Assembly: GCA_934149245.1 (NCBI GenBank)
Contig: CAKPER010000016.1
Span: 1 to 28,914 of the forward strand
Length of the DNA: 28,914 bases
Direction of reading: 5' to 3'
Source: an uncultured Bacilli bacterium
GTDB taxonomy: Bacteria; Bacillota_I; Bacilli_A; RF39; UBA660
Shown here: in pieces, positions 1-7,862 of the stretch
Layout of the letters: every line of letters starts with the position of its first letter
How positions within the stretch are numbered: the first letter of the stretch is position 1
Made by a program: the position numbers and the translations under genes
Notes under the pieces: generated by a model
Seen by the model: the letters and a program-made list of their open reading frames with translations, nothing else
Told to the model about the DNA's origin: nothing
The model's database searches: none

Positions 1-129
1 TATAACTCTAGTAAAGAGGAAACAATAAAATCTATGTTAGAGGAAGGAATGCCATATGAACTTATTAGTAAAGTTACAAAAAAAGACATTCAAGATATTA
101 AAAGAATAGAACAATCTATGAAAGATTAA
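1..129 (+). CDS. Rpn/PD-(D/E)XK nuclease family protein, C-terminal end only (window edge)
   Basis: This is the last 42 codons of a gene that starts left of the window and ends in TAA at 127-129. The protein is almost identical to the C-termini of the two complete copies to the right, starting inside the Gly/Ser/Lys/Glu-rich tail and running through the terminal helix pair typical of Rpn-family proteins (GMPYELISKVTKKD). It differs from the other copies by Pro instead of Ser in that motif and by a few silent changes. It lies exactly 1176 bp before the equivalent sequence of the next copy, so it is a third member of the tandem array. Whether the missing part is intact cannot be seen. Confidence 0.85.
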   Translation, partial: YNSSKEETIKSMLEEGMPYELISKVTKKDIQDIKRIEQSMKD

Positions 130-148
130 ACTATTCTTTCTTTATTTT
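101..148 (+). terminator. Intrinsic terminator overlapping the end of array copy 1
   Basis: AAAGAATAG (101-109) pairs with CTATTCTTT (131-139), and an inner AATCT/AGATT pair extends the stem. A T-rich stretch follows. The left arm and the loop lie in the coding sequence and include the stop codon. Confidence 0.5.
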
Positions 149-352
149 AAATCATATAAAATATATAGTATACTATCTAAACTTCCATAATTTTTTCTTT
201 AAATCTTTTAATATTTAAATTTAATAACTATTACTTAAGCAAAATTCAATTTTTTAAAATATATTCATCTCAAAATTAATTTTTTATATAAATAACTAAT
301 TAGAAAGTTAAATTTAAAGATAAAATCAACATAAAATTAGGAAATTACAGAT

Positions 353-381
353 TTGTTCTATTTAATAGTCTATGTTATTAT
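353..381 (+). promoter_or_regulatory. Sigma-A-like promoter of array copy 2
   Basis: TTGTTC at 353-358 and TATTAT at 376-381 are 17 bp apart. The predicted transcript would begin only a few bases before the GGAGG at 388, giving a very short leader. Confidence 0.5.
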
Positions 382-387
382 GAAGCT

Positions 388-402
388 GGAGGTGAAACAA
401 TA
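388..402 (+). promoter_or_regulatory. Shine-Dalgarno site fixing an AUA start codon
   Basis: GGAGG at 388-392 is followed after 7 nt by ATA (400-402) in frame with the Rpn gene. No ATG, GTG or TTG in frame is equally well placed. The ATG at 380 overlaps the -10 box and opens only a 7-codon frame ending in the TAG that overlaps the ATA. Confidence 0.6.
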
Positions 403-1305
403 GAAAAATTAGCTAATCTAAACTTAGTTCCTCTAACAAAAGATTTTATGTTTAAAAGAATATTTACTAAAAATCCCAATATCTTAAAAGAATTTTTAAT
501 AACTGTCTTAAATCTAGAACTTGATCCTAAAAATACTTCTATCACTATAATAAGTAACGAACTTATAAAATCAAAAAGACAAGAATATCATAAAACAGTT
601 GATATTTTAGTTAAAATAAATAATAATCTCAAAATAGATGTCGAGTTAAATAGTGAAAAATTTAAAACTATTAAACTAAGAAACACTCTCTACTTACATA
701 AAATATCTACTGATACGATAGAGGTTGGTACAGCAACTATAGATATGTCTAAATATTATTTTTATCAACTTAATCTAAATAGCAATAACAGTGATAACAC
801 ATCTTCTGAAAGTTATATGATCCTTGAAGAAAATAGTCATAAACCTTTACTTGATAATTTTAAAATTATTTGCAAATCTCTTGATTATTATAAAAAACTT
901 TATTATAATTCTAGTAAATATGTATCTAAGGATGTTATTTGGTTAGCATTACTTAGAGCAGATAATTTTTCTGAATTAAAGGAGATGTCTAAGTTAGTTA
1001 TGAAAGATAAAGATAGTAAAAAATTTGTAAATGACTGTATTGAAGCAAGTCAAGATGAAGTTATCTTAAGTGAGTGGGAAGCAGATAAAATGGCCAAATT
1101 AGTTAAAGATAAAACCTTGGAAGATGCTTATAATGAAGGTGAAGAAGATGGATACAATTCTGGAAAAGAAGACGGTTATAACTCTAGTAAAGAGGAAACA
1201 ATAAAATCTATGTTAGAGGAAGGAATGTCATATGAACTTATAAGTAAAGTTACCAAAAAAGACATTCAAGATATTAAAAGAATAGAACAATCTATGAAAG
1301 ATTAA
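400..1305 (+). CDS. Rpn/PD-(D/E)XK nuclease family transposase-like protein (array copy 2), AUA start proposed
   Basis: The 301-residue protein belongs to the Rpn / PDDEXK transposase-like family, DNA nucleases linked to RecA-independent recombination. The N-terminus (NLVPLTKDFMFKRIF) is the usual family opening. The nuclease core shows the family's D...ExN/Q pattern: counted from the first ATG at 448, D52, E66 and N68 (VDIL...IDVELN). The C-terminal tail has GYNSGKEDG-type repeats and a short helical end (EEGMSYELISKVTKKD). The first ATG would remove 16 residues, including the conserved opening. In frame upstream, a GGAGG at 388-392 stands 7 nt before an ATA codon at 400, so AUA is the likely initiator. 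The alternative is that the gene was silenced by an ATG-to-ATA change and is poorly translated. Family call is firm; the start is inferred. Confidence 0.85.
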   Translation: MEKLANLNLVPLTKDFMFKRIFTKNPNILKEFLITVLNLELDPKNTSITIISNELIKSKRQEYHKTVDILVKINNNLKIDVELNSEKFKTIKLRNTLYLHKISTDTIEVGTATIDMSKYYFYQLNLNSNNSDNTSSESYMILEENSHKPLLDNFKIICKSLDYYKKLYYNSSKYVSKDVIWLALLRADNFSELKEMSKLVMKDKDSKKFVNDCIEASQDEVILSEWEADKMAKLVKDKTLEDAYNEGEEDGYNSGKEDGYNSSKEETIKSMLEEGMSYELISKVTKKDIQDIKRIEQSMKD

Positions 1306-1324
1306 ACTATTCTTTCTTTATTTT
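1277..1324 (+). terminator. Intrinsic terminator overlapping the end of array copy 2
   Basis: Same 9-bp stem (1277-1285 with 1307-1315), inner 5-bp stem and T-rich tail as in copy 1. It separates copy 2 from copy 3. Confidence 0.5.
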
Positions 1325-1528
1325 AAATCATATAAAATATATAGTATACTATCTAAACTTCCATAATTTTTTCTTTAAATCTTTTAATATTTAAATTTAA
1401 TAACTATTACTTAAGCAAAATTCAATTTTTTAAAATATATTCATCTCAAAATTAATTTTTTATATAAATAACTAATTAGAAAGTTAAATTTAAAGATAAA
1501 ATCAACATAAAATTAGGAAATTACAGAT

Positions 1529-1557
1529 TTGTTCTATTTAATAGTCTATGTTATTAT
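1529..1557 (+). promoter_or_regulatory. Sigma-A-like promoter of array copy 3
   Basis: This is the exact counterpart, 1176 bp downstream, of the promoter at 353-381: TTGTTC, 17-bp spacer, TATTAT. Each array copy therefore appears to be its own transcription unit. Confidence 0.5.
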
Positions 1558-1563
1558 GAAGCT

Positions 1564-1578
1564 GGAGGTGAAACAATA
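1564..1578 (+). promoter_or_regulatory. Shine-Dalgarno site and AUA start of array copy 3
   Basis: Same GGAGG, 7-nt spacing and ATA (1576-1578) as in copy 2, inside the duplicated unit. Confidence 0.6.
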
Positions 1579-2517
1579 GAAAAATTAGCTAATCTAAACT
1601 TAGTTCCTCTAACAAAAGATTTTATGTTTAAAAGAATATTTACTAAAAATCCCAATATCTTAAAAGAATTTTTAATAACTGTCTTAAATCTAGAACTTGA
1701 TCCTAAAAATACTTCTATCACTATAATAAGTAACGAACTTATAAAATCAAAAAGACAAGAATATCATAAAACAGTTGATATTTTAGTTAAAATAAATAAT
1801 AATCTCAAAATAGATGTCGAGTTAAATAGTGAAAAATTTAAAACTATTAAACTAAGAAACACTCTCTACTTACATAAAATATCTACTGATACGATAGAGG
1901 TTGGTACAGCAACTATAGATATGTCTAAATATTATTTTTATCAACTTAATCTAAATAGCAATAACAGTGATAACACATCTTCTGAAAGTTATATGATCCT
2001 TGAAGAAAATAGTCATAAACCTTTACTTGATAATTTTAAAATTATTTGCAAATCTCTTGATTATTATAAAAAACTTTATTATAATTCTAGTAAATATGTA
2101 TCTAAGGATGTTATTTGGTTAGCATTACTTAGAGCAGATAATTTTTCTGAATTAAAGGAGATGTCTAAGTTAGTTATGAAAGATAAAGATAGTAAAAAAT
2201 TTGTAAATGACTGTATTGAAGCAAGTCAAGATGAAGTTATCTTAAGTGAATGGGAAGCAGATAAAATGGCAAAACTAGTTAAAGATAAAACCTTAGAAGA
2301 TGCTTATAATGAAGGTGAAGAAGATGGATACAATTCTGGATATAGCTCTGGAAAAGTCGAAGGATACAGTTCTGGAAAAGAAGACGGTTATAACTCTAGT
2401 AAAGAGGAAACAATAAAATCTATGTTAGAGGAAGGAATGTCATATGAACTTATAAGTAAAGTTACCAAAAAGGACATTCAAGATATTAAAAGAATAGAAC
2501 AATCTATGAAAGATTAA
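1576..2517 (+). CDS. Rpn/PD-(D/E)XK nuclease family transposase-like protein (array copy 3), AUA start proposed
   Basis: This 313-residue protein matches the preceding copy residue for residue, except for 12 extra residues (36 bp) in the Gly/Ser-rich tail that add another GYSSGK-type repeat. The nuclease residues (D52, E66, N68 counted from the ATG at 1624) are intact. The same GGAGG (1564-1568) and ATA (1576) arrangement is found upstream, with no in-frame ATG before 1624. Silent differences from copy 2 cluster in the last third of the gene, while the first two thirds and the upstream DNA look identical. That suggests recent duplication or continuing gene conversion. It is the last copy: homology stops about 10 bp past its stop codon, and the next gene converges from the other strand. 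Confidence 0.85.
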   Translation: MEKLANLNLVPLTKDFMFKRIFTKNPNILKEFLITVLNLELDPKNTSITIISNELIKSKRQEYHKTVDILVKINNNLKIDVELNSEKFKTIKLRNTLYLHKISTDTIEVGTATIDMSKYYFYQLNLNSNNSDNTSSESYMILEENSHKPLLDNFKIICKSLDYYKKLYYNSSKYVSKDVIWLALLRADNFSELKEMSKLVMKDKDSKKFVNDCIEASQDEVILSEWEADKMAKLVKDKTLEDAYNEGEEDGYNSGYSSGKVEGYSSGKEDGYNSSKEETIKSMLEEGMSYELISKVTKKDIQDIKRIEQSMKD

Positions 2518-2534
2518 ACTATTCTTTTTTATTT
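2488..2534 (+). terminator. Intrinsic terminator of array copy 3
   Basis: AAAAGAATAG (2488-2497) pairs over 10 bp with CTATTCTTTT (2519-2528), and the T run here is uninterrupted. This is the strongest of the three and separates the array from the converging deacetylase gene that ends at 2581. Confidence 0.6.
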
Positions 2535-2580
2535 TACATTTTCTAATATTATATATAATCTGTAAAAATATACTTTATTC

Positions 2581-3840
2581 TTAATTAATCATATCACTAA
2601 ATTCTTGAATAGTAGTAGTATTATCAAGCTCATATCTATGAATTTTATATAAATTATCCCCTGGATAAACTTTTTTACTACCACCTATAAATGCCATTCT
2701 AAATCCAGCTTTTTCAACTAATTCAACTGCCCTATTATTATATTCATAAAAAGGAAAACAATAATATGGCGTATTATTTAGACTCTCACGACTTTTCTTT
2801 AAATCTTCTAATATTTTATCTTCAGTCCAACATAAAATTGCTCCTCCATGACGTCCAGTACATACCTTTGGTGTATGCATATTCCAAGAATGAGAATGAA
2901 TTTCTAAATAATCTGATTTATAATCATTAGGACTAGCTAAACTACCTATTAAAAATAAAGTTCCCATCATCTGATACTTATTTAAAATATTTATCATTCT
3001 ACTAACATACCATCCATCATCAATAGTAATACTAACACTTTTAGCAGGTAACCTAACTTCTCCTTTCACATATAATTCCAAATCTCGCATCGTAGTAGCA
3101 TAAAATCCATTATCATCCAAATATTTTATTTCTTCTTCTACTTGTGTATCTTCCATACATATACTCTGTGTACATTCTAATAATTCCGAAGCCTCTTTAT
3201 TTACTGTATAATGATAATTTAAAACAGCAATACCATCAGCATATTCTTTACCACTACTTTCAATATCTTCCTCAGTCTCTACATCACTCTTATCAATATA
3301 AAACAATCTATTATCAAACTCTACTCCATACTTATCACTACTATTAACAATAACCTGATAGCTATCACTCTTGTTAATAGTATATAATTCCTTATCATCA
3401 GCTTTTAACTTATAGCTACTTTTAGTAATTATATTTTTATTAAAAGCAACATAGTTCTTATATGTTTTATATTCCGTATTCTCATAACTAATTCCATCAC
3501 TCTTTATAACATCACTATATAATACATAATAATCACTATCACTTAATTTATAATATTTATCTATTATATTATAATTATCATCTAAAATTATTTCAGTATC
3601 TTTTTTTAAAGTTCCAATATTTTTTCTTTCTATATTATATAAAACTGTATCTTTAGTAGTTTTAACATAAGTATTATAATTATTTTTTACATTACTAATA
3701 GCAATATCTTTATTTAAAACTTCTTTTTTAGCAAAAGTAGTATTAGTATTAAAACTAAGCCCTATTGTTCCTAAAGTTATAATCGATAATGTAAATCCAA
3801 GCAAAAATCCCCCAGCCTTTTTTTTCGTAACGGCAATCAT
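2581..3840 (-). CDS. Membrane-anchored polysaccharide deacetylase (NodB domain)
   Basis: The 419-residue protein is predicted to remove N-acetyl groups from a cell-surface glycan outside the membrane. It has one N-terminal membrane segment (about residues 10-29), then two SH3-like beta regions (roughly 60-110 and 135-190), then a NodB deacetylase domain from about 205. The domain shows the catalytic/metal Asp pair in TIDDGW (274-275) and the metal-binding His pair in HSWNMH (317 and 322). The CFPFYEY segment near 360 fits the later NodB motif. ATG at 3840 is chosen over the in-frame GTG at 3849 because AGGAG (3849-3853) is 8 nt before the ATG and overlaps that GTG. The ribosome site also overlaps the TAG stop of the upstream glycosyltransferase, so the two are likely co-translated. 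The substrate (peptidoglycan or wall polysaccharide) cannot be told. Confidence 0.85.
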   Translation of the reverse strand: MIAVTKKKAGGFLLGFTLSIITLGTIGLSFNTNTTFAKKEVLNKDIAISNVKNNYNTYVKTTKDTVLYNIERKNIGTLKKDTEIILDDNYNIIDKYYKLSDSDYYVLYSDVIKSDGISYENTEYKTYKNYVAFNKNIITKSSYKLKADDKELYTINKSDSYQVIVNSSDKYGVEFDNRLFYIDKSDVETEEDIESSGKEYADGIAVLNYHYTVNKEASELLECTQSICMEDTQVEEEIKYLDDNGFYATTMRDLELYVKGEVRLPAKSVSITIDDGWYVSRMINILNKYQMMGTLFLIGSLASPNDYKSDYLEIHSHSWNMHTPKVCTGRHGGAILCWTEDKILEDLKKSRESLNNTPYYCFPFYEYNNRAVELVEKAGFRMAFIGGSKKVYPGDNLYKIHRYELDNTTTIQEFSDMIN

Positions 3841-3851
3841 TCTTTTCACTC

Positions 3852-5669
3852 CTAAAAATTATTTTTACTAAAAAATTTATCTCTTTTTAGTATTTTACCC
3901 CATTTCTTTTTTACATATTCTTGTTCTTTTAAAAATCTTTGATGTTTTTCAGAACTTGCCTCGTATCCACGACTTTTACTCTCATAATGCATAAGTTCTA
4001 CATTAGATAAACATACATTATAATAACCACTATCAAGTAATTTTAAATTCAAGTCAACATCATTAAGAGCTACTTTTAAATTTTCATCAAATCCACTAAC
4101 TTTTTCAAATTTTTCTTTTTTAATCATTAAACAGGCAGCTGTTACAGCACTATAATTATATGGCATAACCAATCTACCAAAAAGACCATTATCTTCTCTA
4201 CTAGCAGTCACATAAATATGACCAGCAACTCCACCATATCCAAGAACAACACCCGCGTGCTGAACTAACTTATCAGGATACAATAATTTTACTCCAACAC
4301 ATCCAGCATGTTCTAGCCTAGCATAACCTAACATATATTCCAAAAAATCTGGTGTAATAACTTCTGTATCATTATTCAAAAATAAAATATAATCACCACG
4401 TGCTTCCTTTACTCCTTGATTATTTATATAAGAATAATTAAACTCACATTCTAATCTAATTGAGCGAAAATTATCATATTTTTCTTCATACTCTTTAATC
4501 ATAGCAAATGTCTCATCTTGAGAACTATTATTATCTATTAATATAATTTCAAAATTCCTATATGTACTCTTATTATAAATACTATCAATACATCTTCTCG
4601 TAACATCAGCAGCATCTTTAATAGGAATTATTATACTAATAAGCTCATTACTATTACCATACTTAACTAAATAAGTACTAACACGTGGATTAGGCATAAC
4701 CTCTCCCTTTAAACCTCTTCTTTTTAAAGCATCTTTAAGAGCATTAGCCCCTGCAGTATAAGCATAACTTTTGTTATCTAATCCACCGGCTGTACTAGTA
4801 GTAGTCTGTCGCCAATGATATAAAACTTTCTCTATATGATAAATTTTCTTTGTCTTTTCTGTAAAGCGCAAAAATAAATCATAATCCTGTGCCCCATCAT
4901 ATTTCTTTCTAAATCCTCCAAGTTCCTCTACAATACTTTTTCTTAAGCAACATAAATGACAAATATAATTAACTCCCATCAAAGTATCTGGCGAATAATC
5001 TGGTTTAAAATGAGGTTCCATATATCTACCACGAAAATCAATCTTATCTTCATCAGTATAAATCATATCAATATCTTTATCTTTATTTAATACCTCTACT
5101 ATATAATAAAGAGCTTCTTTCTCGACTACATCATCATTATCAACAAGAACTATAAACTCACCACGAGAAATTTTAATAGCCGAATTACTAGCCTCACTAA
5201 TCATACCATTTTTCTTTCTATAAACAACATGAATTTTATCACTTTTTTTCTTGTATTCTTCTATTGTTTCTCTAGTTTCAGGATTTGGCGAATTATCATC
5301 AGCGATACATATCTCAAAATTTTGATAAGTCTGTTCTAATAAACTATCCAAACATTTACTCAAAAGATCACGACTAACATTATATGTTGGTACAATAAAG
5401 CTAATTAATGGTTTATATTTAAAATTTTTCCTATTCTCTACTTCTAAAGAATTATTTTCAAACCATTTTAAATATTCCTTTTGATTTATAAATAAATTAG
5501 CAGAACTTCCTCCTCTTTTCAAAACTACAAAAAATGAACGTATATATTTAACAAGTACCCTAGGAGGTATCAAAAAATGATGTCTATACCAAGCAAAATA
5601 TATACTCTTTTTTATTAAATACTTTATTTTTCCAAACTTATTTCCAATCCTACTTTGTTTTTTTTCCAT
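3852..5669 (-). CDS. Two-domain family 2 glycosyltransferase (rhamnan/O-antigen synthesis type)
   Basis: The 605-residue protein contains two GT-A fold family 2 domains in one chain. The first starts near residue 88 (LISFIVPTYNVSR) and has its acidic metal/nucleotide motif at about 177-180 (DNDD), with an acceptor-side HWRQTTTS segment near 285. The second starts near 342 (LISIIIPIKDAADV), has NNDTE as its DXD-like motif, and ends with a GFDENL...NDVDLNLKL segment typical of the family. The first 85 residues are basic with a short hydrophobic stretch, so the protein probably sits on the inner membrane face. Such double transferases polymerise rhamnose-rich wall or capsule polysaccharides. It lies 7 bp after the DUF1972 transferase and directly before the deacetylase. 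The acceptor and sugar cannot be read from sequence. Confidence 0.85.
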   Translation of the reverse strand: MEKKQSRIGNKFGKIKYLIKKSIYFAWYRHHFLIPPRVLVKYIRSFFVVLKRGGSSANLFINQKEYLKWFENNSLEVENRKNFKYKPLISFIVPTYNVSRDLLSKCLDSLLEQTYQNFEICIADDNSPNPETRETIEEYKKKSDKIHVVYRKKNGMISEASNSAIKISRGEFIVLVDNDDVVEKEALYYIVEVLNKDKDIDMIYTDEDKIDFRGRYMEPHFKPDYSPDTLMGVNYICHLCCLRKSIVEELGGFRKKYDGAQDYDLFLRFTEKTKKIYHIEKVLYHWRQTTTSTAGGLDNKSYAYTAGANALKDALKRRGLKGEVMPNPRVSTYLVKYGNSNELISIIIPIKDAADVTRRCIDSIYNKSTYRNFEIILIDNNSSQDETFAMIKEYEEKYDNFRSIRLECEFNYSYINNQGVKEARGDYILFLNNDTEVITPDFLEYMLGYARLEHAGCVGVKLLYPDKLVQHAGVVLGYGGVAGHIYVTASREDNGLFGRLVMPYNYSAVTAACLMIKKEKFEKVSGFDENLKVALNDVDLNLKLLDSGYYNVCLSNVELMHYESKSRGYEASSEKHQRFLKEQEYVKKKWGKILKRDKFFSKNNF

Positions 5670-5676
5670 AATACAC

Positions 5677-6822
5677 CTACTTAAATATCTCCTTATACTT
5701 ATTAACTATTATATCCCATGTAAAATTATTTTCTATTATATCATGAGCTTTTTTCCCTAACTTTTCTTTTTCTCGATCTAATTTCTTAGTATTATTTAAA
5801 ATTTTAGTTAAGCTACCACTTTCTTTAAAATATAGAGCACTATCACAAGCTATATCTCGATTAAAACAAACATCGTATAATACATTTATATCTGTTATTG
5901 AAAGTGACTCTAAAAGACTAGGATTTGTTCCTCCAACAGAATGACCATGAATATATAAATAAGCATTCTTTCTAATACAAGTTAATTTTACTTTATCATA
6001 AACACCATCTATAAATATTATTCTCTCATCACTATCACATCCAGTTATTCTAACAAGTTCCTTATAATAATCACTACTAGATAAATTAGATATAATTACC
6101 AACTTTTTATCTATTTTACTCTTCATAAATTCTTTTATAACTAACTCATAATTATTCTCAGGTACACACCTTCCAACCATAAGGCAATAATTATTACTCA
6201 AAATATTATACTCATCTAAGATTCTTTTCTCATCTACATTATCCAACTTAATTTTATTAGCCCCATATGCTATATAAGTGGTTCTTACCTTAGGATATTT
6301 TTTATTCATATATCTCTCAATTCCAAGGCCATCACAAACCACTAAATCAGCATGCCTCACCATCGACCACTCAGACATCAAAAAACAACACTTTACAAAT
6401 TTATTCCATTTATCACGAAGATGTTCTAAACCATCAGGATTTAAATATACTCTTATATTATACTTTTTTCTCAAATTCTTCTTAAAAGCCAAAAGTGGTC
6501 CTAACTTAAGACCCAATATATATATATAAGCATCATGAATTTTATTTTTCTTTATATATTCTAACGCATTAAAATAAGCTTTAATAGTATAAAAAAACAT
6601 CATAGCACTACCTTTAGTATTAACATAAAAAGAATATATATATAAATTTTTTCTCTTTTTAATAAGTTTTTTGTCGTTATTTTTATCACTAGCAAGTTCA
6701 CTAACATAAATATTAGTATTACTATCATTATAATTATCAACTAAATTATCCACAAAAGTCTCCCAACCACCATAATTATAATGATAACCACGAGCTCCTA
6801 TTATAAATATATTTTTCTTCAT
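5677..6822 (-). CDS. DUF1972-type glycosyltransferase (putative rhamnosyltransferase)
   Basis: The 381-residue protein opens with IIGARGYHYNYGGWETFVDNL, the signature of the DUF1972 N-terminal domain found in rhamnosyltransferases such as RgpA and WchF. A GT-B family 1/4 C-terminal half follows, with VGRCVPENNYELVIKEF near the domain junction and GGTNPSLLESL as the nucleotide-sugar-binding segment. It is predicted to be cytoplasmic and to add an early sugar to a lipid-linked wall or capsule glycan. I prefer ATG at 6822 over the in-frame ATG at 6834: the promoter's -10 is at 6846-6851, so the upstream ATG would have almost no leader, while 6822 has a GGGA 6 nt before it. It is the first gene of the three-gene glycan operon. 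Confidence 0.82.
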   Translation of the reverse strand: MKKNIFIIGARGYHYNYGGWETFVDNLVDNYNDSNTNIYVSELASDKNNDKKLIKKRKNLYIYSFYVNTKGSAMMFFYTIKAYFNALEYIKKNKIHDAYIYILGLKLGPLLAFKKNLRKKYNIRVYLNPDGLEHLRDKWNKFVKCCFLMSEWSMVRHADLVVCDGLGIERYMNKKYPKVRTTYIAYGANKIKLDNVDEKRILDEYNILSNNYCLMVGRCVPENNYELVIKEFMKSKIDKKLVIISNLSSSDYYKELVRITGCDSDERIIFIDGVYDKVKLTCIRKNAYLYIHGHSVGGTNPSLLESLSITDINVLYDVCFNRDIACDSALYFKESGSLTKILNNTKKLDREKEKLGKKAHDIIENNFTWDIIVNKYKEIFK

Positions 6823-6845
6823 ATCATATCCCATCTTTCATGTTA

Positions 6846-6874
6846 ATTATATCAAAAAAACCTAAAAGTAGCAA
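6846..6874 (-). promoter_or_regulatory. Sigma-A promoter of the glycan operon
   Basis: On the minus strand TTGCTA (6869-6874), a 17-bp spacer ending in TGA, and TATAAT (6846-6851) form a -35/extended -10 promoter just upstream of the DUF1972 transferase. Confidence 0.7.
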
Positions 6875-6882
6875 TTTATTAG

Positions 6883-6905
6883 AAAAAAAAGAATAAACTT
6901 TTCTT
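6883..6905 (-). terminator. Weak intrinsic terminator after the HExxH gene cluster
   Basis: On the minus strand AAGAA and TTCTT form a 5-bp stem with a 7-nt loop, followed by eight Ts. The stem is weak. Its position between the last HExxH gene and the next promoter supports the call. Confidence 0.4.
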
Positions 6906-6914
6906 AAACTTAGT

Positions 6915-7853
6915 CTATCTTTTTAATACTTTCTTTATAATTTTTAATTTTTGGGTTTCATATACATCACCAATATTATATTTAGCAAGTAATTCTTCTA
7001 ATTGTATCTTACCATCTATTACATCTTGAATAGTATAAATCATTTGTCTTTTTTTACTATTACGAATAAAACTTAAATACTTATCAAATAAAAACATAGC
7101 TTTAAATGTTGAAGTAATATAACTTGAAGCATTTACTAAACGATCATATGTTAAAATATATTCCTCATCACTTGCAAAAATATTATAAGTAAGTATATCA
7201 CTTAGAGCACACTCCAAGTCTTTACATCGCATAGCAATTTGCCCTCTTAATAAATTCCTCGTATTATCCAAATCAAGTGCCACTAACATCTCTAAAAAGA
7301 TTGATAATACTTCCTTATTTCTAAAATCATCAGTATAACCATACATACTATCAAGTTGTGTATGCATAATCTCATGAGCATAAGCAGTAATAGATAATAA
7401 ATCTAAATCACACCCTAAACTAATACTTACAAATAGATTATTATCCATATTTTCTAGCTTTTCATATTTTCTAACTTCATCTTCTAAAAGAAAAGATGTC
7501 AAACTCCCCTTCTCACTACCAGCATCTACATAAGAGATAAAAATTTCAAAAGGACTAATAGCTTCAGAAATAGAATTAATAAACTTAGAATCAAACTTCT
7601 TATCATCCATAAATTTCTTATAATCTTTAATAGCTCTAACATTTTTCAACGAAAAATACTTATCTATTCGTGATATAGTCTCCACCTTTAGTCTATCTGT
7701 ATTTATTTTTTCAAAAGTATAACTACTATTTAAATTCTTTTCTAAATAATGTAATACTTTATAATCATCTAATTTAATATCTAAATCATCAAATCCCTTT
7801 ATATATCCATATTTCTTCATAATAGAAGAAAATTCTTCATAATTCTTATTCAT
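6915..7853 (-). CDS. Unrecognised HExxH putative zinc metallopeptidase, paralog 3 of 3
   Basis: I do not recognise the family of this 312-residue protein. It has no signal peptide or membrane segment and should be cytoplasmic. The motif AYAHEIMHTQLD gives HExxH at H160-E161-H164, and E181 (in RNKEVLSIFLE) lies 17 residues after the second His, which fits a gluzincin-type third zinc ligand. The N-terminal half is helical and the C-terminus (IQDVIDGKIQLEELL) matches its two neighbours. It is the last and most divergent of three adjacent paralogs, 9 bp after the second, and clearly co-transcribed. Zinc binding and peptidase activity are inferred from the motif only. It could be an inactive or non-peptidase relative. 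Confidence 0.72.
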   Translation of the reverse strand: MNKNYEEFSSIMKKYGYIKGFDDLDIKLDDYKVLHYLEKNLNSSYTFEKINTDRLKVETISRIDKYFSLKNVRAIKDYKKFMDDKKFDSKFINSISEAISPFEIFISYVDAGSEKGSLTSFLLEDEVRKYEKLENMDNNLFVSISLGCDLDLLSITAYAHEIMHTQLDSMYGYTDDFRNKEVLSIFLEMLVALDLDNTRNLLRGQIAMRCKDLECALSDILTYNIFASDEEYILTYDRLVNASSYITSTFKAMFLFDKYLSFIRNSKKRQMIYTIQDVIDGKIQLEELLAKYNIGDVYETQKLKIIKKVLKR

Positions 7854-7862
7854 AAAATTATC

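Larger units (their letters stand above)
1..2528 (+). repeat. Tandem array of Rpn-family gene units, period 1176 bp
   Basis: Base 1 onward matches 1177 onward, and 448 onward matches 1624 onward, so each unit is 1176 bp: one gene plus about 270 bp of AT-rich spacer. The third unit is 36 bp longer because of an in-frame expansion in the tail repeats. The spacers (130-399 and 1306-1575) hold only a promoter, a terminator end and a ribosome site; I see no other gene in them. More copies may lie left of the window. Confidence 0.93.

Noticed and set aside
380..403. Seven-codon leader peptide frame ahead of the Rpn gene
   Set aside because: Its ATG lies inside the -10 box and has no ribosome site of its own; the GGAGG inside it serves the ATA start.
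1..2528. Insertion sequence with terminal inverted repeats
   Set aside because: The family is called transposase-like, but I see no terminal inverted repeats or target-site duplications; the unit is a simple direct tandem repeat.
3144..3347. Plus-strand open frames inside minus-strand genes (also around 6278, 11628, 11900, 15494, 15797, 16629, 24795, 25656, 28678)
   Set aside because: Low-complexity products, no ribosome sites, and full overlap with well-supported genes on the other strand.
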